Shown one piece after another: positions 28,228 through 36,676 of a stretch of 64,000 bases of DNA (position 1 is the first letter of the stretch; every line of letters starts with the position of its first letter). Source of the DNA: Clostridia bacterium (GTDB lineage Bacteria; Bacillota; Clostridia; Oscillospirales; Acutalibacteraceae); the NCBI GenBank assembly GCA_017436285.1, contig JAFSDL010000006.1, positions 1-64,000 on the forward strand, written 5' to 3'. Under the pieces are notes generated by a model. The model worked only from the letters and a program-made list of their open reading frames with translations. It ran no database searches and was not told the DNA's origin. The translations under genes were made by a program, and so were the position numbers.

Positions 28228-29331
28228 TCATTGTTGCTTACTGCGATAGCTTTCTGCTTCCCAGTTTACAATAAAATCTGTCAAATCCTGACTCTGATGC
28301 CTTGCACCGCCAAAATTTTGGGCATAAACAGCTATCTTCATAGCATCATTAAAAAGTGCCGCCGCAGTTTCGCTACCCTTAGGAGAATAATCAATTGCAT
28401 AAAGACCGCAATCCTTAACAAAGAAAATTTTAGGCAGAAAGCCATTTTTATTTTTATATTCCTCAACTGCATTTTTTATATCTTCTTTATTTTCGATATA
28501 TACAGGGTATGGCTTGCAATAAACTATCTGGTCAGGGTTAAAGGGCTCATAAATTTTATTGAAGCTTTCCTTGCTCTTTGCAAATTCCAGAGAAACGGCA
28601 GAAGGCTCATAGGTAATAACACAGTCCTCACCGAAGGCGTCGCAAAATTCATTGAATATTTCCTGACATTTATCACCATCAAACTCGCCGACAGAGGTAT
28701 CTGCCTCTGTTTCCACTTCTGAACGGATTTTTGCCATTACGGAACAGAGCTTTTCCCCTAAACCGTCAACTGTATTATCTGCAAGGAAAATTCCGTGATT
28801 TGCAAGAAGAAGAAAATCCGCATCCTTACCGAATTTTTCTTTGTATTTCTTTAATGTATCACAGCATTTTTTTGCAAGAGTGTAGCCGGGCTTACAGGGT
28901 TCAATCCATAAAACATCATCACCAAAAAGTCTTTTTGCCGTTTCTTCACCTTCAACCGAGCAAGTAATTCCGTTTACAAGTGCAGGATGCAAATGTAAAA
29001 CAAAGGTATGGGGAAAAAGCGAGTGAAGAGTTGTTTCAACGCTTGGTCTTTTGCTTTCCTGTTCGGGCAATTTTGCCGCCATTAAATCTGCAAGTGAAAG
29101 AGCTTCTCTTTCCTTATCGTTATCGGGGTAGGTTTTTGTGAAAATCTCTGCTATTTTACTGCGACTCATTTTCACAAAGCCCTCTGCGGTAATGTCTGCA
29201 AGGCGTGTGCCTGAGCCTTTTATATACATAACATCCCCATCCTTTGCAGAGGTGTTACCGCCACCTGCAAGAACAAGCTCCTCATTGCTTCCGTAAAGGT
29301 TGGAAAATCCAACAAGCTCATCAATAATCAT
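28228..29331 (-). CDS. Class II aldolase, RhaD-like domain
   Basis: 367 residues. The class II aldolase/adducin fold shows AGGGNTSAKDG, YIKGSGTRLADIT and the zinc-type HTFVLHLHP motif. The sequence resembles the aldolase half of the bifunctional rhamnulose-1-phosphate aldolase/alcohol dehydrogenase family, but the dehydrogenase half is missing. Cleavage of a phosphorylated sugar such as rhamnulose-1-phosphate is likely; the substrate is inferred. It is the last gene of HAD-ygiQ-GH43-aldolase, 12 bases after GH43, with AGAGG before the ATG. Confidence 0.8.
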   Translation of the reverse strand: MIIDELVGFSNLYGSNEELVLAGGGNTSAKDGDVMYIKGSGTRLADITAEGFVKMSRSKIAEIFTKTYPDNDKEREALSLADLMAAKLPEQESKRPSVETTLHSLFPHTFVLHLHPALVNGITCSVEGEETAKRLFGDDVLWIEPCKPGYTLAKKCCDTLKKYKEKFGKDADFLLLANHGIFLADNTVDGLGEKLCSVMAKIRSEVETEADTSVGEFDGDKCQEIFNEFCDAFGEDCVITYEPSAVSLEFAKSKESFNKIYEPFNPDQIVYCKPYPVYIENKEDIKNAVEEYKNKNGFLPKIFFVKDCGLYAIDYSPKGSETAAALFNDAMKIAVYAQNFGGARHQSQDLTDFIVNWEAESYRSKQQ

Positions 29332-29343
29332 ATATGTAACCTC

Positions 29344-30285
29344 TTAAATATGGTCAGGGTATCTTTCAACCCAAATTTTTCCGTCTTCAACGTGCATTTT
29401 TGCAATACGGGCGTTTCTTCTGTCACCATTGAGCCCGTCTGCTTCAGTATTTCTTGCGTGGTAAACAATGTAATACTGTCCGTCTTCCTTTATAACGCTG
29501 TTGTGCCCCGTACCCTCTTCCCAATCGTTACTGCGAAGAAGAGGTGCATAAGTATTGTCATCGGGCATTTTCTGAAACTTAACCTTTGTTAAATCCTGCT
29601 CGGTTGTTTTTGCCGCCGCATAACCAACAAAATATGTTTCATCCTCATAGCGACCGCCACTATACATAAGGTATTGCCACTCGCCCTCCCTGAACCAATA
29701 AGCACCCTCAATTGTGTGCCAATGCTGACCCTCTTTATAACGGTCACGGCGGAAAATTTCTTCGTCAATTGAAGCCTTAACAACAGGAACAGGCTCACCA
29801 ACAGGTGTATATGGGTCTGCCATTTTCTGAACTACTATATATGTGCCTATTCTTTCACCCTCAAAGGTATTGGGCGAATAGAAAAGAAACAAGCCCTCAT
29901 CAGTTTTCACAATATGAGAATCAATTGAAAAAGGCATCAAAATATTTTTTGCCTCAGAAAATGGTCCTAAAGGATTTTCGCTTTCAATAACGTGCATTGC
30001 CTGATGATGTCCCCCTTGGTCAGGCTCTACATCATAATATTCGAAAGAGAAATAGATATAAAATTTACCTTCGTGAAATATGGCTGACGGTGCCCAGAAA
30101 TGATCTTTACCCTCAATGGTAAAAATTCTGCCTTCAAATTTCCAATCGCCTAAAAGAGTATCGCAGGAATGGGCATAAAGTCCGTCATCACCTGTGGTAT
30201 AAATATAATATTTATCATTATACTTGAGAATATATGGGTCTGCCTGACCAACATAATTCTCTTTATCTATTTTTAAAAGCTGCAT
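29344..30285 (-). CDS. Glycoside hydrolase family 43
   Basis: 313 residues of the five-bladed propeller family that includes arabinofuranosidases and xylosidases. The catalytic base Asp16 is in QADPYILKYNDKYYIYTT, a candidate acid Glu in HTIEGAYWFREG, and GHNSVIKEDGQYYIVYHA is near the end. No signal peptide is present, so it probably acts on imported oligosaccharides. ATG 30285, preceded by AGAGGAAAT, is chosen over the in-frame extension to 30381, which would overlap the ygiQ coding sequence. Confidence 0.9.
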   Translation of the reverse strand: MQLLKIDKENYVGQADPYILKYNDKYYIYTTGDDGLYAHSCDTLLGDWKFEGRIFTIEGKDHFWAPSAIFHEGKFYIYFSFEYYDVEPDQGGHHQAMHVIESENPLGPFSEAKNILMPFSIDSHIVKTDEGLFLFYSPNTFEGERIGTYIVVQKMADPYTPVGEPVPVVKASIDEEIFRRDRYKEGQHWHTIEGAYWFREGEWQYLMYSGGRYEDETYFVGYAAAKTTEQDLTKVKFQKMPDDNTYAPLLRSNDWEEGTGHNSVIKEDGQYYIVYHARNTEADGLNGDRRNARIAKMHVEDGKIWVERYPDHI

Positions 30286-30286
30286 T

Positions 30287-32200
30287 TTATTTCCTCTTTC
30301 CCTTTGGTGAATTTCTGCTTCCGCCTCTTCGGTTCTGATTTTTATTATTTCTTGACGTATTCTGCTTTTTTGCCTGTTCAACCCTGTCCTTATAAGATGG
30401 CTTAATCAGGCATTTTTTATCAAAGCCGATAAGGTCTTCTCTATGGCATTTTTTAAGCGCAATTCTTACTAAATCTGCATTTTTAGGGTCTGCACATTGT
30501 AAAAGTGCTCTTTGCATACGCTTTTCTTCGGGAGTTTTTGGCACATAAACCTCTTTCATTGTGAAGGGGTCAAGCCCTGTATAGAACATAACCGTAGATG
30601 CAGTGCCCGGTGTGGGGTAAAAATCCTGAACCTGCTCGGGATTATAGTTCCATCGCTTGATAAATTCTGCTAATTTAACTGCATCTGAAAGAGTGCTACC
30701 GGGGTGGCTTGACATAAGATACGGAACAAGATACTGCTCCATACCAAAGCTTTTTGTCAGCTCAAAATATCTGTCCTTGAATTTTTCATATATTTTAAAA
30801 TCGGGCTTACCCATAAGGCGCAAGACATTTCCTGAGCAATGCTCAGGTGCAACCTTTAGCTGACCGCTCACGTGGTCTTTAACAAGCTTTTTGAAAAAGG
30901 CATTTCCTGAGGGGGATTTATCTGCATTAAGATAATCGTATCTGATGCCTGAACGAATGAAAACCTTTTTTATTTTCGGTAATCTCTCAATCTGAGAAAG
31001 GAGCTCAATATATTCACTATGGTCCGCCTTTAAATTTTTACAGGGCTCAGGTGCAAGGCATTTTTTGTTTGCACACACACCGTTTTTCAGTTGCTGTTCA
31101 CAAGCGGGATAACGGAAGTTTGCGGTAGGACCGCCCACATCATTTATATAACCCTTGAAATCCTTTCTCTCAGTTAAAAGCCTTGCTTCATTTACAACGC
31201 TTTCTATACTTCTTGAACGGACACTTCTGCCCTGATGGAAGGCAAGAGCACAGAAATTGCAACCACCAAAGCACCCTCTGTTGTGGGTAAGAGAAAACTG
31301 CACCTCTGTAATTGCAGGAACACCTCCCTGCTTTTCGTATGAGGGGTGATAATCTCTCATAAAGGGCAAATCATAAACTGCATCAAGCTCTTCTCTTTCA
31401 AGAGGTGGCATTGGGGGATTCTGAACAAGCATTTTATCACCGTAATATTCAACCAACGCCTTACCATAAGCGCTATCCTGATTTTTATACTGAACAGAAA
31501 AAGCCCTTGCATAATATTCTTTATCTGTTTTGAGCTTATTAAAATCCCATTCACCCGAATAATCGAAATGGATTTTATCATCACGATTGCCAAGCCAGAC
31601 AGTACCTCTCACATCACGGATTTTGGAAACGGGCACACCTTTATCAAGGAGGCTTGCAATTTTTCTTATAATATTTTCACCCATACCATAGGTGAGAATA
31701 TCTGCCCCGGAGGTAACGAGCACGCTTTCGAGCACCTCATCCTTCCAATAATCATAATGAGCAAATCTTCTGAGGGAGGCTTCAAGACCACCGATAATAA
31801 TTGCTGTATCGGGGTAAGCTTCTCTTATAAGACGGCAATAAACCTCGGTTGCTCTGTCAGGACGAAGCCCCATTTTGCCACCGGGTGAATAATAATCATA
31901 ATTTCTTTTTCTTTTGGCAACGGTGTAATGAGCCACCATTGAATCTATATTACCTGCACTCACAAGAAAGCCCAAGCGAGGCTTACCGAAGCGCTTGAAA
32001 TCTTCAGAATTATGAAAATCAGGTTGGGCAAGAAAAGCCACATTGAACCCTTGCTCTTCAAGGACACGGGTAATTATAGCCGCACCAAAGGAAGGATGGT
32101 CAACATAGGCATCGCCACAAACATATACAAAATCTACTTCTGCCCATCCGCGCTCTTCCACCTCTTTAGCGCTTATGGGTAAAAAGCTTGTACCCTTCAT
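30287..32200 (-). CDS. YgiQ family radical SAM protein
   Basis: 637 residues. The N-terminal UPF0313 region starts FLPISAKEVEERGW. The radical SAM cluster motif is GCFGGCNFCALAFHQG near residue 312 (CxxxCxxC). A basic C-terminal tail (RNNKNQNRRGGSRNSPKGKRK-like) ends the protein. The family is widespread and its reaction is not established. It sits between a HAD phosphatase and GH43, all closely spaced and so probably one mRNA. AAAGG precedes the ATG. Confidence 0.9.
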   Translation of the reverse strand: MKGTSFLPISAKEVEERGWAEVDFVYVCGDAYVDHPSFGAAIITRVLEEQGFNVAFLAQPDFHNSEDFKRFGKPRLGFLVSAGNIDSMVAHYTVAKRKRNYDYYSPGGKMGLRPDRATEVYCRLIREAYPDTAIIIGGLEASLRRFAHYDYWKDEVLESVLVTSGADILTYGMGENIIRKIASLLDKGVPVSKIRDVRGTVWLGNRDDKIHFDYSGEWDFNKLKTDKEYYARAFSVQYKNQDSAYGKALVEYYGDKMLVQNPPMPPLEREELDAVYDLPFMRDYHPSYEKQGGVPAITEVQFSLTHNRGCFGGCNFCALAFHQGRSVRSRSIESVVNEARLLTERKDFKGYINDVGGPTANFRYPACEQQLKNGVCANKKCLAPEPCKNLKADHSEYIELLSQIERLPKIKKVFIRSGIRYDYLNADKSPSGNAFFKKLVKDHVSGQLKVAPEHCSGNVLRLMGKPDFKIYEKFKDRYFELTKSFGMEQYLVPYLMSSHPGSTLSDAVKLAEFIKRWNYNPEQVQDFYPTPGTASTVMFYTGLDPFTMKEVYVPKTPEEKRMQRALLQCADPKNADLVRIALKKCHREDLIGFDKKCLIKPSYKDRVEQAKKQNTSRNNKNQNRRGGSRNSPKGKRK

Positions 32201-32206
32201 AATTTC

Positions 32207-32890
32207 TTACCTTTCGTTGATTTCTTTTATTAATTGAGGAATTTCTTTAACTGTTTCAATCTGTAATTCAGGCTTTTCTATTTCGGGAAAGGTCCACGTT
32301 CCTGTTGTTTTCACCCAAACGGGAATACACCCTGCTTTTCTTGAACCATCAACATCATTCAAGGGGTGGTCACCGATATAAAGCATTTCATTTGTTTTTA
32401 TACCAAGGCTTCTTGCCATAAGCTGAAAAATTCTCTTGTCGGGCTTTTCATAAGCAGTTTCGCCACTGATTATAATTTCATCAAAGCAATCTGTAAGACC
32501 CAAGGACATAATTTTAAAATTCTGTAGCTCGGAATCCCCATTGGTAATAAGCGCAGTTTTAATTCCCATTTTTTTAATTTCTCTTAAAACGGGAATTGCA
32601 AAATCATATTTAACTGTGGTTGTTATAAAGCTTTTTAACACACATTGTGCATATTCCTCATAGGATGGTGCAACCTTGAACATATTTTTATTCACAAGGT
32701 ATTCGTGAATTTTTCGCCAGCCTTTATGAACAAACTGCTTGTCCGCATAGCAAAGCTCTTCTGCAAAAATTTCTGCAGTTACACCATCTGCAACATCAAG
32801 AGAAGAAACAATTTGCGGTGCAATTTTTTTAATTGTGCCATAACGGTCAAACAATGTGTGATCAAGGTCAAAAACTGCTGCTTTTATCAT
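32207..32890 (-). CDS. HAD-superfamily phosphatase
   Basis: 227 residues. Motif I is FDLDHTLFD (Asp8 nucleophile, Asp10), motif II ITNGDSE, motif III lysine near YEKPDKRIF, and motif IV YIGDHPLNDVDG. The long cap domain between motifs I and II fits class I HADs such as sugar or nucleotide phosphatases. First gene of the HAD-ygiQ-GH43-aldolase set; the substrate is unknown. Confidence 0.9.
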   Translation of the reverse strand: MIKAAVFDLDHTLFDRYGTIKKIAPQIVSSLDVADGVTAEIFAEELCYADKQFVHKGWRKIHEYLVNKNMFKVAPSYEEYAQCVLKSFITTTVKYDFAIPVLREIKKMGIKTALITNGDSELQNFKIMSLGLTDCFDEIIISGETAYEKPDKRIFQLMARSLGIKTNEMLYIGDHPLNDVDGSRKAGCIPVWVKTTGTWTFPEIEKPELQIETVKEIPQLIKEINER

Positions 32891-33010
32891 GTAGAATCAC
32901 CCCAAAGCCAAAATTTCTACAGTATAATTGTAACACATTGATTTCGCTATTTCAATAAAATTAAATGCTATAATTATTAAAATAAAAGAGCAGGTTTCCC
33001 CACTCTGAAT

Positions 33011-33190
33011 TTATTTTTTTAATTTACTTTTTATTATATTCAAATAATAGTATTTTCGCTCAACAATAATAACATTTTTGTATTGACCGCAATTTTCACA
33101 CAAGTATAAATTTTCAGACAGAATATACTTTCTTTTTGTATATTTTTTACCTGTCAATTCATTCCAACAGTCAAGACAAATTTCTGCCAT
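33011..33190 (-). CDS. Small zinc-ribbon protein
   Basis: 59 residues from ATG 33190 (GAGGGTGG upstream). Two CxxC pairs (CLDC near residue 5 and CENC near residue 31) make a likely zinc ribbon; the rest is basic, ending KSKLKK. I know similar small proteins from Clostridia without a function. It has a near-consensus promoter and a dyad operator, and diverges from an XRE regulator that may control it. Confidence 0.7.
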   Translation of the reverse strand: MAEICLDCWNELTGKKYTKRKYILSENLYLCENCGQYKNVIIVERKYYYLNIIKSKLKK

Positions 33191-33212
33191 ACCAACCACC
33201 CTCAGTTTTCGC

Positions 33213-33266
33213 ACCAACAATCGTTGGTATATTATTGATTATAATTTTTTATACTACATTTGTCAA
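33213..33266 (-). promoter_or_regulatory. Strong promoter and dyad operator of the zinc-ribbon gene
   Basis: On the minus strand TTGACA (33266-33261), 17-base spacer, TATAAT (33243-33238), a perfect consensus. Immediately downstream is the dyad ACCAAC-aatc-GTTGGT (33213-33228), placed to block transcription. Confidence 0.8.
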
Positions 33267-33287
33267 GAACAATTGTAGGTGGAAATT

Positions 33288-33500
33288 ATGCAGAAAATTT
33301 TATCACAACGTTTAAAGCAGTGTCGAAAAGAAAAAGGTTTAACACAGGGGCAAGTTGCAATATACTGTGACATAACCGAAAAAACCTATCAAAATTACGA
33401 ATTAATGACACGTGAACCTAAACTTGAAATATTAATTAAAATTGCCGACCTTTTTGATGTTTCTTTAGATTATCTTGTTGGAAGAACATCAATTAAATAA
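33288..33500 (+). CDS. XRE-family HTH regulator
   Basis: 70 residues, nearly all one lambda-repressor-like helix-turn-helix (LKQCRKEKGLTQGQVAIYCDITEKTYQNYE) and the usual KLEILIKIADLFDVSLDYLVGR end. AGGTGG precedes ATG 33288, which I prefer to the in-frame ATG at 33279. It is divergent from the zinc-ribbon gene and is the obvious candidate to bind the dyad between them. Confidence 0.9.
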   Translation: MQKILSQRLKQCRKEKGLTQGQVAIYCDITEKTYQNYELMTREPKLEILIKIADLFDVSLDYLVGRTSIK

Positions 33501-33518
33501 CTTTATAAAGTAAAAAGG

Positions 33519-33557
33519 GGCTGTAAAAAAACAACAAGTTTTTTTACAGCCTCTTTT
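33519..33557 (+). terminator. Terminator of the XRE gene
   Basis: GGCTGTAAAAAAAC (33519-33532) and GTTTTTTTACAGCC (33538-33551) pair perfectly, then TCTTTT. Confidence 0.9.
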
Positions 33558-33583
33558 CGGGGATAGGAAAAAAAGATGCAGAA

Positions 33584-33671
33584 CGGACAAACCGAGTCCC
33601 GATAAGGCTTCAGACTTATCGGGATTTGCCCGAAGGCGTACAAAGGTACGTCGAGTGGCGAGGTTTGTTCG
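33584..33671. repeat. Structured palindromic element
   Basis: An outer stem CGGACAAACC (33584-33593) / GGTTTGTTCG (33662-33671) encloses CCCGATAAG/CTTATCGGG (33598-33606, 33615-33623) and CGTAC/GTACG (33637-33641, 33646-33650). This gives a multi-branched fold of 88 nt with no coding potential. It resembles a mobile intergenic palindrome or a small RNA; no second copy is in the window. Confidence 0.7.
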
Positions 33672-33721
33672 TAGCATAAAACATTAATTTTCCCTGCTTT
33701 TTGAGTTTTGAATATGTTTAT

Positions 33722-33755
33722 GGGGTTCTTACAGCTTTTTTACTGTAGGAACCCC
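33722..33755 (-). terminator. Hairpin, probable proC terminator
   Basis: GGGGTTCTTACAG and CTGTAGGAACCCC pair with one G-T, loop CTTTTTTA. The T-run sits in the loop rather than after the stem, so efficiency is uncertain. Confidence 0.6.
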
Positions 33756-33804
33756 TTGGTATATATGGTTTTATGCGGTCTGCGCTTTTTTTACATCCCC
33801 TTTT

Positions 33805-34608
33805 TTACTTCCCTAATTCAAGAGTTCTTTCGTAAGCTTTTCTCACAGCATCCATAGCACTTGCTCTGAAAGCACCGTTCTCAAGAGCTTTAACACCCTC
33901 GATTGTGCTTCCTGCAGGACTGCAAACCGCATCCTTAAGCTTGCCGGGATGCTCCCCTGTTTTTATAAGCATTTCTGCTGAGCCAATAAGAGTCTGTGCC
34001 GCATAAAGAAGTGCTTTATCTCGGGGGAGACCACATTCAACCGCACCATCTGCAAGAGCCTCACAGAACATAAATACAAATGCAGGACCACAGCCCGAAA
34101 CACAGCTTGCCGCATCAATTTTATCTTCTTCAATTTTATCAAGGCGACCTGCATATTTCATTGTATCAACAAAACCATCAAGGTCTTCCTTGGAAACAAA
34201 TTCATTAGAGGTATAAAGAATCATTCCCTCGCCTACACTGACGGGCATATTGGGCATAATTCTTATTATGGGGCAGTCAACCTGCGCCATAGCATTAAGA
34301 GATGCAAGTGAAACTCCCGCCGCCATTGAAACAATAACAAAATCAGTTGTTCTTTCTTCAATTACGGGAGCTAATTTCTCAAAAAGACCCTTGAGCATCT
34401 GAGGCTTAACCCCAAGAAAAATATAATCACAATTAAGAACGATATATTCGGCATCTGCAATATTTACATCTGTTTCCTCAGAAAAAGCCTTTACCTTCTG
34501 CAAATCTGTGTCAGTTACAAATATGCTTTCCGCACCAACGGATTTAACCGCTGCTCTTGCAAGAGCCCCGCCCATATTTCCGCAACCGATAAAGCCGATT
34601 TTTTTCAT
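33805..34608 (-). CDS. proC: Pyrroline-5-carboxylate reductase
   Basis: 267 residues. The NAD(P) fold starts KKIGFIGCGNMGGALA and the C-terminal signature DAVCSPAGSTIEGVKALE is complete. It makes proline from P5C, the last step of the route begun by ProB and ProA upstream. ATG 34608 gives the better spacing to GAAAGG; an ATG nine bases earlier touches the ribosome site. Confidence 0.95.
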   Translation of the reverse strand: MKKIGFIGCGNMGGALARAAVKSVGAESIFVTDTDLQKVKAFSEETDVNIADAEYIVLNCDYIFLGVKPQMLKGLFEKLAPVIEERTTDFVIVSMAAGVSLASLNAMAQVDCPIIRIMPNMPVSVGEGMILYTSNEFVSKEDLDGFVDTMKYAGRLDKIEEDKIDAASCVSGCGPAFVFMFCEALADGAVECGLPRDKALLYAAQTLIGSAEMLIKTGEHPGKLKDAVCSPAGSTIEGVKALENGAFRASAMDAVRKAYERTLELGK

Positions 34609-34622
34609 TGAAATCATTCCTT

Positions 34623-35882
34623 TCAGCGAATCTGTCCGTCACCTTTGATAATAAATTTATATGTTGTTAATTCTTTAAGTCCCATTGGCCCTCTGGCATG
34701 AAGCTTCTGAGTTGAAATGCCCATCTCACAGCCCAAGCCAAATTCACCACCATCTGTAAAACGGGTTGAAGCATTAACATAAACTGCCGCGCTATCTACT
34801 CCACGAGTGAATTTTTCTGCGTTTTCGTTGCTTTTTGTAATAATTGCTTCACTATGTCCTGTTGAATGAATAGAAATATGCTCTATTGCCTCTTCAACGC
34901 AATCAACAATTTTAACCGCAAGAATATAATCAAGAAATTCTGTGTCGAAATCATTTTCCCCTGCATTTTTGCCATCAATAAGCTTAACGGCTTTTTCATC
35001 AAGACGAAGCTCAACGGGGATTTTGCCCTCTTTGATTCTGTTATCAACTATTCTTTCTTTTAAAAGAGGTAAAAATTCGTTTGCAATTTTGCTATTTACT
35101 ATAAGCACCTCTGCTGCATTACAAACAGAGGGTCTGCTTGTTTTAGCATTTTCAACTATATTAAGTGCTTTTTCCATATCTGCATTTTCATCAATATAAA
35201 TGTGGCATATACCTGTGCCTGTCTGAATGCATGGCACCTTTGCATTTTCTGTAACCGCCTTAATAAGACCTGCGCCACCACGAGGAATAAGTAAATCAAC
35301 ATAACCAACTGCATTCATAAGCTCGTTTGCACTCTGCCTTGTAGTGTCCTGAACAAGATTTATAAGAGTTTCCGGAAGCCCTAAGGAAGCGAGACCTTTT
35401 CTCATTGCAGTAACAATTGCATCTGCAGAAAGGAAAGCCTCTTTACCACCACGAAGAACGCAGACATTACCGCTTTTAAGAGCAAGAGCTGCCGCGTCTG
35501 AGGTTACATTTGGTCTGCTTTCATAAATAATTGCAACAACACCCATAGGAACTGCAGTTTTTTCAACAACAATTCCGCTTGGTCTTTCAACTCTTGCCAG
35601 AACCTCGCCAACAGGGTCAGGCAATTCAACAACCTCACGGATCCCGTCTGCCATGCCTTTAATACGCTCTTTGGTAAGGCAAAGTCTGTCAAGCATAACA
35701 TCAGAAATGGTGCCCTTGGCTTTTTCCAAATCCTTAGCATTTGCAACAAGTATCTCTTCCTGATTTTCTATGAGAGCATCCGCCATTTTCAAAAGAGCAT
35801 TGTTTTTATCTTCTGTATTAAGAGAGCAAAGGACAGACTTAGCTGCCTTTGCTTCCTTTAAAATATCAAATGTTGATTTCAT
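34623..35882 (-). CDS. proA: Gamma-glutamyl phosphate reductase
   Basis: 419 residues of the aldehyde dehydrogenase-like family. The catalytic cysteine is in [13 protein letters not shown], and [10 protein letters not shown] and [21 protein letters not shown] match ProA. It reduces glutamyl-5-phosphate with NADPH. The middle gene of proB-proA-proC. Confidence 0.96.
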   Translation of the reverse strand: MKSTFDILKEAKAAKSVLCSLNTEDKNNALLKMADALIENQEEILVANAKDLEKAKGTISDVMLDRLCLTKERIKGMADGIREVVELPDPVGEVLARVERPSGIVVEKTAVPMGVVAIIYESRPNVTSDAAALALKSGNVCVLRGGKEAFLSADAIVTAMRKGLASLGLPETLINLVQDTTRQSANELMNAVGYVDLLIPRGGAGLIKAVTENAKVPCIQTGTGICHIYIDENADMEKALNIVENAKTSRPSVCNAAEVLIVNSKIANEFLPLLKERIVDNRIKEGKIPVELRLDEKAVKLIDGKNAGENDFDTEFLDYILAVKIVDCVEEAIEHISIHSTGHSEAIITKSNENAEKFTRGVDSAAVYVNASTRFTDGGEFGLGCEMGISTQKLHARGPMGLKELTTYKFIIKGDGQIR

Positions 35883-35891
35883 AAAAACCCC

Positions 35892-36659
35892 TTATTTCTT
35901 TGAAATAAATCTTGTTCCTACCTTTTTACCGTCCGTAATATCATAAAGAACTGCAGGTGAAGAACCATTTGCAATAACAACATCTGTGCCTCTTGCAATG
36001 CATTTTTTTGCAGCAGAAAGCTTTGTTGCCATACCGCCTGTGCCCAGATTTGTACCGCTTTTACCGCCTAAATTTTCAATTTCCGGGGTAATTTCAGTAA
36101 TTTCTGAAATAAGAACCGCATTTTTATCTGTTCTCGGGTCTGCAGTGTAAAGCCCGTCAATATCAGAAAGCATAACAAGCAAATCTGCGTGCATACTTAC
36201 TGCAACAATTGCACCAAGTGTATCGTTATCACCAACGGAAATTTCATCAGTATTAACTGTGTCATTTTCATTGATAATGGGAAGAACATTAAGCTCAAGA
36301 AGTCTGTTCATTGTATTTTTGATATTGTGATATCTTGTTGGGTCCTCTAAATCAAGGCCTGTAAGAAGAATCTGTGCAACTGTATGATTATACTCTGAAA
36401 AAAGCTTATCATAAGCATACATCAATTCGCACTGGCCAACTGCAGCAGCCGCCTGCTTTGTGGGCATATCGGTAGGTCTTCCTTTAAGAGAAAGCTTGCC
36501 TACACCCATTCCGATAGCACCTGAAGAAACAAGAATAATTTCGTGACCTGCATTTTTAAGGTCTGAAAGCACCTTACAAAGCTCTTCAATATGGCGGATA
36601 TTAAGGCATCCGGTACTGTGAGCAAGGGTTGATGTGCCTACCTTAACTACTATTCTCAT
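35892..36659 (-). CDS. proB: Glutamate 5-kinase, without PUA domain
   Basis: 255 residues, the amino-acid kinase domain only: VKVGTSTLAHSTG at the start, SSGAIGMGVGKL, INENDTVNTDEISVGDNDTLGA and GTGGMATKLSAAKKC. The C-terminal PUA domain of the E. coli enzyme (367 residues) is absent, as in several other bacteria. It catalyses the first step of proline synthesis and is the usual site of proline inhibition. Confidence 0.95.
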   Translation of the reverse strand: MRIVVKVGTSTLAHSTGCLNIRHIEELCKVLSDLKNAGHEIILVSSGAIGMGVGKLSLKGRPTDMPTKQAAAAVGQCELMYAYDKLFSEYNHTVAQILLTGLDLEDPTRYHNIKNTMNRLLELNVLPIINENDTVNTDEISVGDNDTLGAIVAVSMHADLLVMLSDIDGLYTADPRTDKNAVLISEITEITPEIENLGGKSGTNLGTGGMATKLSAAKKCIARGTDVVIANGSSPAVLYDITDGKKVGTRFISKK

Positions 36660-36676
36660 AATAGCATCTCCAATAA

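Noticed and set aside
31346..31888. A 180-codon plus-strand frame opposite ygiQ
   Set aside because: It is antisense to a well-conserved coding sequence and shows no domain or ribosome site.
33584..33671. A tRNA gene in the cloverleaf-like fold
   Set aside because: No TTCGA-type T-loop, no CCA-adjacent acceptor stem of seven pairs and no anticodon loop.
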